Source: Coprobacter secundus | Lineage (GTDB): Bacteria > Bacteroidota > Bacteroidia > Bacteroidales > Coprobacteraceae | Assembly: GCA_000803105.1 (NCBI GenBank) | Contig: JTDA01000003.1 | Coordinates: forward strand, 1 to 64,000 | Length of the DNA stretch: 64,000 bases | Direction of reading: 5' to 3' | Shown here: one piece after another, positions 36,272 to 44,504 of the stretch | Position numbering within the stretch: position 1 is the first letter of the stretch | Layout: each line of letters starts with the position of its first letter | The notes under the pieces: model-generated | What the model saw: the letters and a program-made list of their open reading frames with translations, nothing else | What the model was told of the DNA's origin: nothing | Databases searched by the model: none | Made by a program: the position numbers and the translations under genes

Positions 36272-37008
36272 TGAATTTTTTAGAAGGAGAGATACTCTAT
36301 TTTAACAAACCGTTGCATTGGACTTCATTTAATCTGGTAAAACGTATACGGGCTAAGATTATATATAAGCTGAAAATAAAGAAAATAAAAGTAGGTCATG
36401 CAGGGACTCTCGATCCTTTAGCTTCTGGAGTAATGATAGTTTGTACAGGAAAAGCTACCAAGTTGATTGAGAGTTTTCAATATCAAACGAAAGAATATAT
36501 AGCAACATTACGATTAGGAGCGACTACACCTTCGTTCGATTTGGAAACAGAAATCGATGAGACATTTGAGATAGAGCATATTACTCGTTCTGAAACAGAA
36601 AAAGTTTTGCAAAGTTTTGTTGGTACTATTCAGCAAGTTCCTCCAGTTTATTCTGCATGTAAAGTTGATGGACGTCGTGCCTATGATTTTGCCAGAAATG
36701 GAGAGGAAGTTATATTGAAAGCTAAGGAGTTGGTTATAGATGAAATAGAATTGCTCGAATATGCTTTACCAGAAATAAAAATTAGGGTTGTATGCAGTAA
36801 AGGAACATATATAAGGGCTTTGGCAAGGGATATAGGTCGAGCATTAGGAAGTGGAGCCCATTTGGTATCTTTGGTCCGTACTCGAGTGGGAGATGTACAC
36901 CTCAAAGATTGTTATACGGTTGACCAGATTGATGGTATTATAGAGAAGGCCAGACTCGAAATGTTGGCAGAGGAAGAAAAAGAAAATATAAAAAATACAG
37001 AGATATGA
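36271..37008 (+). CDS. truB: tRNA pseudouridine(55) synthase
   Basis: Makes pseudouridine-55 in the T-loop of tRNAs, 245 aa. The catalytic aspartate is D48 in G-H-A-G-T-L-D-P-L-A-S-G. Other hallmarks are F-N-K-P-L-H-W-T-S-F at the N-terminus, P-P-V-Y-S-A-C-K-V-D-G-R-R-A-Y, and C-S-K-G-T-Y-I-R-A-L-A-R-D. There is no clear C-terminal PUA domain, as is usual in this phylum. It overlaps uppP by one base and queA by four. Confidence 0.96.
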   Translation: MNFLEGEILYFNKPLHWTSFNLVKRIRAKIIYKLKIKKIKVGHAGTLDPLASGVMIVCTGKATKLIESFQYQTKEYIATLRLGATTPSFDLETEIDETFEIEHITRSETEKVLQSFVGTIQQVPPVYSACKVDGRRAYDFARNGEEVILKAKELVIDEIELLEYALPEIKIRVVCSKGTYIRALARDIGRALGSGAHLVSLVRTRVGDVHLKDCYTVDQIDGIIEKARLEMLAEEEKENIKNTEI

Positions 37009-38060
37009 AATTATCGCAGTTTAAATTTAAATTACCAGAAGATCAGATTGCAAAATATCCTGCTAAAAATAGGGATGAATCACGTCTAATGGTACTTCAT
37101 CGGAATACAGGTAAAATAGAGCATCGTATCTTTAAGGAAATATTAGAGTATTATGATGATAAAGATGTATTTGTATTTAATGATACAAAAGTATTTCCTG
37201 CACGATTGTATGGAAATAAAGAAAAAACCGGAGCCAAGATAGAGGTTTTCTTGTTACGTGAATTAAATGAGGAAAATAGATTATGGGATGTCTTAGTTGA
37301 CCCTGCTCGTAAGATACGTATCGGAAATAAGTTGTATTTCGGGGAAGATGATTCCATGGTTGCAGAAGTTATCGATAATACGACTTCGAGAGGCCGTACT
37401 TTACGCTTTTTATTCGATGGTACACATGAGGAGTTTAAGGATGCTCTTTATAAATTAGGAGAGACACCCTTACCTCGTTATATAAATAGGCCAGTAGAAC
37501 CGGATGATGAGTTGCGTTATCAAAATATTTTTGCGAAAAATGAAGGAGCTGTCGTGGCTCCTGCTGCAGGATTACATTTTAGTAGAGAACTTTTGAAACG
37601 TATGGAAATTAAGGGTATTGAATATAATTTCTTAACGTTGCATTCTGGTTTGGGAAATTTCCGTGAAATAGATGTGGAAGATCTTACGAAACATAAAATG
37701 GATTCGGAACAAATGTTGGTAACTCAACAGCTGGTTGATTTTGTAAATAAAGCAAAAGATGAGAATCGTCAAGTTTGTGCAGTGGGAACTTCTGTAATGA
37801 GGGCAATTGAGAGTACTGTAAGCACAGATGGTCATATGAAGACTTATTCTGGGTGGACTAATAAGTTTATATTTCCTCCTTATGATTTTACAGTTGCTAC
37901 GAGTTTGATTAGTAATTTTCATATGCCATTATCAACGATGTTGATGATGGTAGCGGCTTTTGGAGGTTATGACCTTGTTCTTGAAGCCTATGATGTTGCA
38001 TTAAAAGAGAAGTATAGATTTGGTGCTTATGGCGATGCTATGCTTATTTTAGACAGGTAA
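37005..38060 (+). CDS. queA: S-adenosylmethionine:tRNA ribosyltransferase-isomerase
   Basis: Adds the epoxycyclopentane ring to preQ1 in queuosine biosynthesis, using SAM as ribosyl donor, 351 aa. Hallmarks are P-A-K-N-R-D-E-S-R-L-M-V-L, F-N-D-T-K-V-F-P-A-R-L, P-A-A-G-L-H-F, L-T-L-H-S-G-L-G and C-A-V-G-T-S-V-M-R-A-I-E. It overlaps truB by four bases, suggesting translational coupling. The neighbours also serve tRNA modification (truB, miaB). Confidence 0.96.
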   Translation: MKLSQFKFKLPEDQIAKYPAKNRDESRLMVLHRNTGKIEHRIFKEILEYYDDKDVFVFNDTKVFPARLYGNKEKTGAKIEVFLLRELNEENRLWDVLVDPARKIRIGNKLYFGEDDSMVAEVIDNTTSRGRTLRFLFDGTHEEFKDALYKLGETPLPRYINRPVEPDDELRYQNIFAKNEGAVVAPAAGLHFSRELLKRMEIKGIEYNFLTLHSGLGNFREIDVEDLTKHKMDSEQMLVTQQLVDFVNKAKDENRQVCAVGTSVMRAIESTVSTDGHMKTYSGWTNKFIFPPYDFTVATSLISNFHMPLSTMLMMVAAFGGYDLVLEAYDVALKEKYRFGAYGDAMLILDR

Positions 38061-38063
38061 AAA

Positions 38064-38477
38064 ATGTCTGTTGTATATTTAGGCATAGGAACTAATTTGG
38101 GAGATAAGGAAGATAATCTCAGATTTGCTTTAGAAAATATAGAGGAACAGATAGGAAAGATTATTTTCTGTTCTGTTCCTTATGCTTCTGAAGCTTGGGG
38201 ATTTGAGTCTAAAAATTCTTTTTTGAATATTGTAGTTTCAATAGAAACACAATTAGCCCCATTTGATTTATTAGACGTCACTCAGAAAATCGAAAAATTA
38301 ATGGGGAGAGAAAAAAAGTCTGTTGATGGTGTATATTCTGATAGAATTATAGACATAGATATACTTCTTTATGATAATATAAAGATGAATACTGATCGTC
38401 TGATACTTCCACATCCAGGACTTAAAGATAGATTATTTTTCCAAATTCCTTTAAAAGAAATTAATCCTGATTTTTAA
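38064..38477 (+). CDS. folK: 2-amino-4-hydroxy-6-hydroxymethyldihydropteridine diphosphokinase
   Basis: Folate-pathway pyrophosphokinase, 137 aa. It begins Y-L-G-I-G-T-N-L-G-D-K-E-D-N-L and has the signature R-I-I-D-I-D-I-L-L-Y-D. The D-x-D pair binds Mg-ATP. H-P-G-L-K-D-R-L-F is the C-terminal conserved part. It starts 3 nt after queA and ends the ftsX-folK run. The length is slightly short, but all core motifs are present. Confidence 0.93.
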   Translation: MSVVYLGIGTNLGDKEDNLRFALENIEEQIGKIIFCSVPYASEAWGFESKNSFLNIVVSIETQLAPFDLLDVTQKIEKLMGREKKSVDGVYSDRIIDIDILLYDNIKMNTDRLILPHPGLKDRLFFQIPLKEINPDF

Positions 38478-38612
38478 TTATTTGTTTTTAATGTATTTTC
38501 TATCTTGTCAATCGATACCTCATTCTTCAATTCTAATAAATATAAAGTAGAAATTGCTTTTAAATCGTATATGTCGTTTTTTTTAACTATAAGGTCAAGA
38601 TGTGAATTGTAT
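38474..38612 (-). other. Unstarted minus-strand reading frame (about 45 codons)
   Basis: A frame ending in TAA at 38474-38476 reads back through N-N, E-N-T-L-K-T and L-K-A-I-S-T-L-Y-L-L-E-L-K-N-E-V-S-I-D-K-I to about 38612, where TAA-TAA precedes it. It has no ATG, GTG or TTG. The composition is protein-like and A/C-rich, as for minus genes here. It may be a remnant, a start lost by a further indel, or chance. Confidence 0.2.
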
Positions 38613-38674
38613 TATTAATCTACTAATTTGAAATATTTTTGTAGTAAGATAATAATTGAAACTTGAAAAAGTTA

Positions 38675-38682
38675 TATATTTG
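38675..38682 (+). promoter_or_regulatory. -7 element of metK promoter
   Basis: TATATTTG fits TAnnTTTG. Initiation a few bases downstream would place the candidate riboswitch at the very 5' end of the transcript. Confidence 0.5.
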
Positions 38683-38692
38683 CATCATCATA

Positions 38693-38746
38693 ATGTGGAA
38701 GGATTTGGCTGCTTGCAACCACAGAAAAAAATGCTAAAACTGCGTT
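38693..38746 (+). promoter_or_regulatory. Candidate SAM-II riboswitch upstream of metK
   Basis: A 5-bp helix TGTGG/CCACA (38694-38698 with 38719-38723) encloses a loop with GATTTG and TTGCAA, followed by an A-rich linker and GCTAAAA at 38733-38739. The order GATTTG...TTGCA...helix...GCTAAA is what I recall of the SAM-II (SAM-alpha) aptamer. The gene downstream makes SAM, fitting feedback control. I could not confirm the pseudoknot helix by eye. No terminator follows, so control would be translational or otherwise. Confidence 0.6.
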
Positions 38747-38847
38747 ACCTACCATTTGTGTTATAGCTCAGCTTTACATTTTATCTACTTCCTTACATAA
38801 TATGTATATAAATAGTTTTGAGTTTATACTTATTTAAATTTGTTATT

Positions 38848-40140
38848 ATGAATTATTTGTTCACCTCTGAATCGGTGTCTGAAGGGCATCCTGATAAAGT
38901 AGCCGATCAAATATCGGATGCTTTGCTTGATGAGTTCTTGGCTTATGATGCCAACTCGAAAGTAGCTTGCGAAACTCTGGTAACTACCGGACAGGTAGTA
39001 TTGGCAGGAGAGGTAAAATCATCGGCCTATGTTGACCTTATGGAGGTCGCTCGCCGAGTAATTAATCGTATTGGATATACTCGTAGTGAATATAAGTTTG
39101 AAGGAGATTCCTGTGGTGTATTTTCTGCTATTCACGAGCAGTCTGCTGATATTAATCGAGGTGTTGAGCGTGAAGATGAAATGAATCAGGGAGCTGGAGA
39201 TCAAGGAATGATGTTTGGTTATGCATCTAATGAGACCGATAATTATATGCCTATTTCTCTGGATTTATCACATTTGTTGCTAATAGAATTAGCTGCTATC
39301 CGTCGCGAAGGGAAAGTCATGACATATTTGCGTCCTGACTCTAAATCTCAGGTGACAATTGAATACAATGATGCTCATACGCCTGTGAGGGTACATACTA
39401 TTGTTATATCTACGCAACATGATGATTTTATTACACCTGAAAATAATTCTTTAGAAGCTCAGGCAAAAGCTGACGAAGAAATGTTGCGTATTATTTATAG
39501 TGACGTAAAGAATATTCTTATTCCTCGAGTAATAGCTTTGTTACCAAAACGAGTTCAAGCTCTTTTCGATGAGAATCTTATTCTGCACGTAAATCCTACG
39601 GGTAAATTTGTAATCGGAGGACCGCATGGAGATACAGGTCTTACCGGACGTAAAATTATTGTTGATACCTATGGAGGTAAAGGTGCTCATGGGGGAGGTG
39701 CTTTTTCAGGGAAAGACCCTTCGAAAGTTGACCGTTCGGCAGCTTATGCTGCGCGCCATATAGCTAAGAATATGGTTGCTGCTGGAGTTTCAAATGAAAT
39801 GTTGGTACAAATATCTTATGCTATAGGTGTTGCTCAACCAGTCAGTGTTTTTGTAGATACATATAATAAGTCAAATGTTGATATGAGTGATGCTGAGATT
39901 GCGTCTAAGATAACTGAAATATTTGATTTAAGACCGAGAGCTATAGAAAAACGATTGAAGTTAAGGAATCCTATCTATGAGGAAACAGCAGCATATGGGC
40001 ATATGGGAAGAAAGCCTCAAACAATAGTGAAAACATTTACTTCAAAATATGAACCTGTTCCATTAACGCGTGAGGTGGAGTTATTTACATGGGAAAAACT
40101 TGATTATGTAGATACAATTAAGAAAGCGTTTAATTTATAG
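38848..40140 (+). CDS. metK: S-adenosylmethionine synthetase
   Basis: Makes SAM from methionine and ATP, 430 aa from the ATG at 38848 (M-N-Y-L-F-T-S-E-S-V-S-E-G-H-P-D). The ten codons upstream in frame are not conserved. Hallmarks are G-H-P-D-K, G-A-G-D-Q-G-M-M-F-G-Y near residue 125, and the phosphate-binding G-G-A-F-S-G-K-D with D-R-S-A-A-Y. The protein is longer than the E. coli enzyme (384 aa) because of an insertion around residues 170-215, as usual in Bacteroidota. A candidate SAM-sensing leader precedes it and a terminator follows. Confidence 0.97.
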   Translation: MNYLFTSESVSEGHPDKVADQISDALLDEFLAYDANSKVACETLVTTGQVVLAGEVKSSAYVDLMEVARRVINRIGYTRSEYKFEGDSCGVFSAIHEQSADINRGVEREDEMNQGAGDQGMMFGYASNETDNYMPISLDLSHLLLIELAAIRREGKVMTYLRPDSKSQVTIEYNDAHTPVRVHTIVISTQHDDFITPENNSLEAQAKADEEMLRIIYSDVKNILIPRVIALLPKRVQALFDENLILHVNPTGKFVIGGPHGDTGLTGRKIIVDTYGGKGAHGGGAFSGKDPSKVDRSAAYAARHIAKNMVAAGVSNEMLVQISYAIGVAQPVSVFVDTYNKSNVDMSDAEIASKITEIFDLRPRAIEKRLKLRNPIYEETAAYGHMGRKPQTIVKTFTSKYEPVPLTREVELFTWEKLDYVDTIKKAFNL

Positions 40141-40166
40141 AAAATATAATATAAGGGATAATTATT

Positions 40167-40200
40167 GGAGAATACTTGTATATAGTATTCTCCTTTTATT
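40167..40200. terminator. Terminator after metK
   Basis: Stem GGAGAATAC/GTATTCTCC (40167-40175, 40185-40193) with a 9-nt loop and a T-rich tail, 27 nt after metK. Confidence 0.85.
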
Positions 40201-40229
40201 TTATGTACTTGTCTAATTTGTCTTTTTAT

Positions 40230-40260
40230 TTTGATACTGAATGTAAAAGGCGTAAATTTG
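40230..40260 (+). promoter_or_regulatory. Promoter of the thioredoxin-fold lipoprotein gene
   Basis: TTTG at 40230-40233 and TAAATTTG at 40253-40260 with 19 nt between them form a full Bacteroidota promoter. It also shows that the ATG at 40176, inside the metK terminator, is not the real start. Confidence 0.75.
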
Positions 40261-40286
40261 CGTATATATCTCCAAATCTGAAATAT

Positions 40287-41414
40287 ATGAGTAGAATTAT
40301 TTATATATGTTTTATCGTTACAACAATGTTTATGTCATCAGCTTGTAGTGATAAAAAAAATTATACTATAGAAGCTAAGATAGTCAATTTAGAAGGTAAG
40401 CCTATCTATGTAATTCAAGATAAATATAATGAAGGTTTTAAATTAGATACCTTGCAACCAGATAACAACTTTTTCAGGTTAAAGGGTTCTTCCAATTCTT
40501 TAACGTCTGTACGATTATATTTTAATGATAAAACGGAATTGATGAGTTTGTATTTGAAGAATGGAGATCATATTACGTTAGAAGGGGATGCAAATAAGCC
40601 TTTTGAAATTGCAATAAAGGGTAATAGAATAAATGAGGAAATAGGTGATTTTAGAAAGAGGAATAGTTTGGTACTTGAACGTTTACGAGAAAAAGAAAAG
40701 AATTTTGTTACACATTGGAACAAACCGGAATATAGCCAATCAATAAAACAGTTAAGAGCGTCTTTGCAGAAAGATGCCATTGCTTTTATCCAAGAACATA
40801 AATCTTCTCTGTCGTCTTCTATTTTGATATATGAATATTTATTAGATATTGATAATTATGCATTTTGTGATTCTTTGTTGAAAACACTATCTCCAGATGC
40901 AAAGCCTGTAAACTTGCAAGCAAAAATGGAAGTAATATTTTCTAAAATTTTAAAGAGCAAAATAGGAACCTCTCTCCCCTATTTTACTTTACGAAATGAA
41001 AATGATTCAATAATATATTCAACATCTTTTAATGGTAAACCTACTATTATTACTTGCTGGTCAATAGATGATACACTTAGTATGAAGGAAATGCGTTATC
41101 AGAAAAATTGGTATAAAGAACTCGACAGAAAAGATTATAATATGGTAGGTATATCTTTTGATATGGATGTGAATGCATGGAAGAATCGTTTAAAAACAGA
41201 TTCTTTAAGTTGGAAACAAGTAAGATTGCCAGAAGGATGGAATTCTCCTTGGGTAAAAAATAGTGGCATTGTTCAGATTCCTTATACATTAGTTCTTGAT
41301 AAAAGAGGTAAAATTATAGCGCGTAATTTGCAAGGAAGTATATTACAAGATTACTTAATAAAGATGTTGGAGGAGGAAGATAGTTTAAAACAACAGAAGG
41401 ATAATAGGAAATAG
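40287..41414 (+). CDS. TlpA/AhpC-like thioredoxin-fold lipoprotein (DUF4369-like N-domain), no CxxC
   Basis: Envelope lipoprotein of 375 aa. The ATG at 40287 gives a signal peptide with lipobox S-S-A-C around residue 19. The N-terminal part (about 25-130) resembles DUF4369 (Y-T-I-E-A-K-I-V-N-L-E-G-K-P-I-Y-V). The C-terminal part (from about 230) is a TlpA-like thioredoxin fold (L-P-Y-F-T-L-R-N, then V-G-I-S-F-D-M-D and I-P-Y-T-L-V-L-D-K-R-G-K-I). Where WCxxC is expected, it reads T-C-W-S-I-D-D, so no redox cysteine pair is present. Its role is therefore unclear. Confidence 0.85.
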   Translation: MSRIIYICFIVTTMFMSSACSDKKNYTIEAKIVNLEGKPIYVIQDKYNEGFKLDTLQPDNNFFRLKGSSNSLTSVRLYFNDKTELMSLYLKNGDHITLEGDANKPFEIAIKGNRINEEIGDFRKRNSLVLERLREKEKNFVTHWNKPEYSQSIKQLRASLQKDAIAFIQEHKSSLSSSILIYEYLLDIDNYAFCDSLLKTLSPDAKPVNLQAKMEVIFSKILKSKIGTSLPYFTLRNENDSIIYSTSFNGKPTIITCWSIDDTLSMKEMRYQKNWYKELDRKDYNMVGISFDMDVNAWKNRLKTDSLSWKQVRLPEGWNSPWVKNSGIVQIPYTLVLDKRGKIIARNLQGSILQDYLIKMLEEEDSLKQQKDNRK

Positions 41415-41464
41415 TATATTTATAATAGAAAGAACCTTTTTTAGTTGTATATTTTGTTTTAAAA

Positions 41465-43003
41465 ATGTTAGTTAAAGTTTTTGCCGCGGCAGTGCAGGGT
41501 ATAGATGCACTGATTGTAACGATAGAAGTGAATTGCTCTAATGGTATTCGTTTTTTTATGGTGGGATTACCAGATACTGCCGTAAAAGAGAGTCATGAAC
41601 GTATAGTCTCTGCATTGCAGCATAATGGATATAAATTTCCTCGTAGGCAAATTATTATAAATATGGCTCCTGCTGATATTAAAAAAGAGGGTTCGGCATA
41701 TGATCTTCCTTTAGCTATTGGGATATTAGCTTCAGCGGAGATGGTTTCTAATGAAAAATTAGGTCAGTATATGTTGATGGGTGAGCTCTCTCTTGATGGC
41801 TCTATACTTCCTGTAAGAGGCATATTACCGATAGCTATTAAAGCTCGGGAAGAAGGCTTTACAGGACTTATTGTACCTAAAGCTAATGTTATGGAAGCAG
41901 CTGTTGTGAATAACTTGGATGTATATGGTGTCGAAAATATAAAAGAAGTTATAGATTTCTTTAATGGTGAAGTTGATTTGACTCCTACTATTATTGATAC
42001 CAGAGCAGAGTTTTATAAAAAGCAACAGAATTTTGATCTTGATTTTGCAGATGTGAAGGGTCAAGAGAATGTAAAAAGAGCATTAGAAGTTGCTGCTGCA
42101 GGGGGACATAATCTTATTATGGTAGGGCCTCCGGGAGCTGGGAAATCTATGATGGCTAAGCGAATTCCGTCTATTTTACCTCCTCTTACTCTTCAAGAGG
42201 CATTAGAGACGACAAAGATACATTCTGTTGCCGGTAAGATGGGTAGTAGTACGTCTTTATTAACTCAAAGGCCTTTTCGATCTCCACATCATACTATTTC
42301 CAGTGTTGCTTTGGTTGGCGGAGGAGCTTATCCTCAACCAGGAGAAATTTCTTTAGCACATAATGGAGTACTTTTTTTGGACGAACTTCCTGAGTTTTCA
42401 AGGCAGGTATTAGAAGTAATGAGGCAGCCATTGGAAGACCGTAAGATAACGATATCGAGAGTTAAATATTCTATAGAATATCCGGCAGGGTTGATGTTGG
42501 TAGCATCTATGAATCCGTGTCCTTGTGGATATTATAATCATCCGGAAAAGAAATGTATTTGTCCTCCGGGAGCAGTATTGAAATATCTTAATCGTATATC
42601 AGGTCCATTACTTGACCGTATTGATATACAAATTGAAATTGTGCCTGTCCCGTTTGAAAAAATATCGGATACTCGTCCTGCTGAGTCGAGTGCAGCTATT
42701 AGGGAGCGTGTCATTAAGGCTCGGCAGGTTCAGGAAATACGTTTTAAAAATATTTCGGGAGTATATTGTAATGCACAGATGAATACAAAATTGTTGAATG
42801 AATTTGCAGAGCCGGATAGTGCAGGAAAAGAACGATTGAAAGCTGCTATGGTGAGATTTAATCTTTCGGCAAGAGCTTATGATCGAATTTTAAAAGTTGC
42901 TCGTACGATAGCTGATTTGGAAGGTAGTAAGAATATTCAAGTAAATCATATTTCAGAAGCAATTAGTTATCGAAATCTTGATCGGGAAAATTGGGCAGGG
43001 TAA
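41465..43003 (+). CDS. comM: YifB/ComM family Mg-chelatase-like AAA+ ATPase
   Basis: Hexameric AAA+ protein of 512 aa. In naturally transformable bacteria ComM is a helicase that extends recombination of incoming DNA; its role here is unknown. An N-terminal ChlI-like S5 fold (M-L-V-K-V-F-A-A-A-V-Q-G) is followed by Walker A G-P-P-G-A-G-K-S (near residue 220), Walker B L-F-L-D-E-L, the R-P-F-R-S-P-H-H motif and a cysteine-rich C-P-C-G-Y-Y-N-H. The C-terminal Mg-chelatase subdomain is complete (S-A-R-A-Y-D-R-I-L-K-V-A-R-T-I-A-D-L). Confidence 0.95.
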   Translation: MLVKVFAAAVQGIDALIVTIEVNCSNGIRFFMVGLPDTAVKESHERIVSALQHNGYKFPRRQIIINMAPADIKKEGSAYDLPLAIGILASAEMVSNEKLGQYMLMGELSLDGSILPVRGILPIAIKAREEGFTGLIVPKANVMEAAVVNNLDVYGVENIKEVIDFFNGEVDLTPTIIDTRAEFYKKQQNFDLDFADVKGQENVKRALEVAAAGGHNLIMVGPPGAGKSMMAKRIPSILPPLTLQEALETTKIHSVAGKMGSSTSLLTQRPFRSPHHTISSVALVGGGAYPQPGEISLAHNGVLFLDELPEFSRQVLEVMRQPLEDRKITISRVKYSIEYPAGLMLVASMNPCPCGYYNHPEKKCICPPGAVLKYLNRISGPLLDRIDIQIEIVPVPFEKISDTRPAESSAAIRERVIKARQVQEIRFKNISGVYCNAQMNTKLLNEFAEPDSAGKERLKAAMVRFNLSARAYDRILKVARTIADLEGSKNIQVNHISEAISYRNLDRENWAG

Positions 43004-43054
43004 GAATTACTACCGATTTTTAAATATAGCATTTTTAGTGTACTTAGAGGTAAT

Positions 43055-43516
43055 TTATTGTATCAAAGAGGAAAAGTAGTCGACACCAATGATAATAAGA
43101 TAATATCTAAGAAATTTACCTATCAACATTGAAATGTTTACAAGTAAGGCATTAGCTCTCATTAAACCTAATCCCACAATGATTAAATCACCTATTCCGG
43201 GAAGAAAAACAAAAAATGCCATTAGTGCACCTTTCCCTTGAAGCCATTTTTGAGTTTTTTCTAATTTTTCGTGTTTTATACGAAGATATTTTTCTATCCA
43301 TTCTATTTTTCCAAGGTGTCCTATATAATAACAGGTAACCCCACCTAACCAGTTTCCTGCCGTAGCTGTCAGAAGACATCCCCATGGATGAAACCCAGCT
43401 ACTAATAATATTCCTAGTACGACTTCTGAACTTAGAGGGATTATACTACCAGATAGAAAAGCCGAAAGAAAAAGTCCTATATATCCCCATTCACTTAATC
43501 CTGCAATAAATTCCAT
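43055..43516 (-). CDS. YqaA/DedA-like membrane protein
   Basis: SNARE-associated/DedA-type small membrane protein of 153 aa. Hydrophobic segments are separated by a re-entrant-like G-S-I-I-P-L-S-S-E and the loop G-N-W-L-G-G-V-T-C-Y-Y-I-G. The motif F-F-V-F-L-P-G-I-G-D-L near residue 100 is typical of the YqaA subgroup. Some DedA relatives are thought to move lipid carriers; the activity here is not shown. Its start overlaps the preceding gene by 22 nt, so it is the last gene of a minus-strand operon. Confidence 0.85.
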   Translation of the reverse strand: MEFIAGLSEWGYIGLFLSAFLSGSIIPLSSEVVLGILLVAGFHPWGCLLTATAGNWLGGVTCYYIGHLGKIEWIEKYLRIKHEKLEKTQKWLQGKGALMAFFVFLPGIGDLIIVGLGLMRANALLVNISMLIGKFLRYYLIIIGVDYFSSLIQ

Positions 43517-44490
43517 AAAAATAGTAAGAAATATAAAGTGAGTATTATATAAAATAATACAATTGTAGGCTTATTTTTTGTATTAGTGAAAAAATGAGCA
43601 GCTTGTAACGCAATACATGTATTTAATACAGGCAAATAAATATTACTTTCATTAAAATGAATGATAATGGCTATAATTGCAACAATTAGCAATATATTAA
43701 TAAATCCATTATAGGCTCGAGTTCTGGTTTTATCATTAAAATTGTTATAGAGATTGTTTATAATACTGATTATACCTAAAACTATTGTGGGGAAAATATA
43801 TAATAATTGAGTATAATTCAGACATTGCAATTCATATATATGATTTTCTGATAATGGAACAAAGAGGTTTTCAGAGTATAAAGTTATTCCGAATATCCAA
43901 TGTGCACTTAAAATGAGCCAACCAACTGTTATTAATCCTAATAGGGTTGCAACGAATGTTTTTCCAGTTAGAGACCTCATCTGATACATTCCTATCCAAA
44001 ATATGGGCATTAAATATATAAATGGACTCCAGAACAAAGTGCCGAATCCTATATAAAGGGATAACCCGAAGGCGTGGCGTTGTGTTTGTTCTTTTTGGTA
44101 TGACGAGAATAAGGTAAATAAAGAAAGAATCAGTATGAAAGATAATAAATTACCTAAGTTCAAAGTGGAAGTTAGGCTGGGATTGCTTCCTTCTAATAAA
44201 AGAAAAAAGAGTAAAGGAAATAAAGTCCTGGATCTGATTAGAGCAAAAATACTATTCATTCTTTGTAATAGTAGAGCGCAGAATAGTATAATCACAGTAT
44301 TGATTACATTACATAATAGAGGTGATAGCTTCCACAAATCTTGATTTGGTAGTATAAGACTGTGGTTGCTAATATTCTCAATAACAGGTATAAACCTGAA
44401 AGAAAGAAATACAGCAACCAGAAAAACACCGACACTTAAATATATAATTATATTATTATCGGCCAGTTTATTTAGATGGTCGTCTCTCAA
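43495..44490 (-). CDS. Polytopic membrane protein of unknown function
   Basis: A 331-aa protein with about nine or ten hydrophobic segments over most of its length. Short loops include S-L-T-S-T-L-N-L-G-N and S-S-Y-Q-K-E-Q-T-Q-R-H-A-F-G-L. I do not recognise a family, although a similar membrane protein next to purD would not surprise in Bacteroidales. It starts 14 nt after purD and overlaps the YqaA-like gene, so it belongs to the same transcript. Confidence 0.7.
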   Translation of the reverse strand: MRDDHLNKLADNNIIIYLSVGVFLVAVFLSFRFIPVIENISNHSLILPNQDLWKLSPLLCNVINTVIILFCALLLQRMNSIFALIRSRTLFPLLFFLLLEGSNPSLTSTLNLGNLLSFILILSLFTLFSSYQKEQTQRHAFGLSLYIGFGTLFWSPFIYLMPIFWIGMYQMRSLTGKTFVATLLGLITVGWLILSAHWIFGITLYSENLFVPLSENHIYELQCLNYTQLLYIFPTIVLGIISIINNLYNNFNDKTRTRAYNGFINILLIVAIIAIIIHFNESNIYLPVLNTCIALQAAHFFTNTKNKPTIVLFYIILTLYFLLFLWNLLQD

Positions 44491-44504
44491 ACTATTCGTA
44501 TATT

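Larger units (their letters stand above)
38478..38847. other. Intergenic region between folK and metK
   Basis: This gap of 370 nt holds the unstarted frame described above, a -7 box at 38675, the SAM-II-like element and a leader of about 100 nt to the metK ATG. No other gene was seen. Confidence 0.5.
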
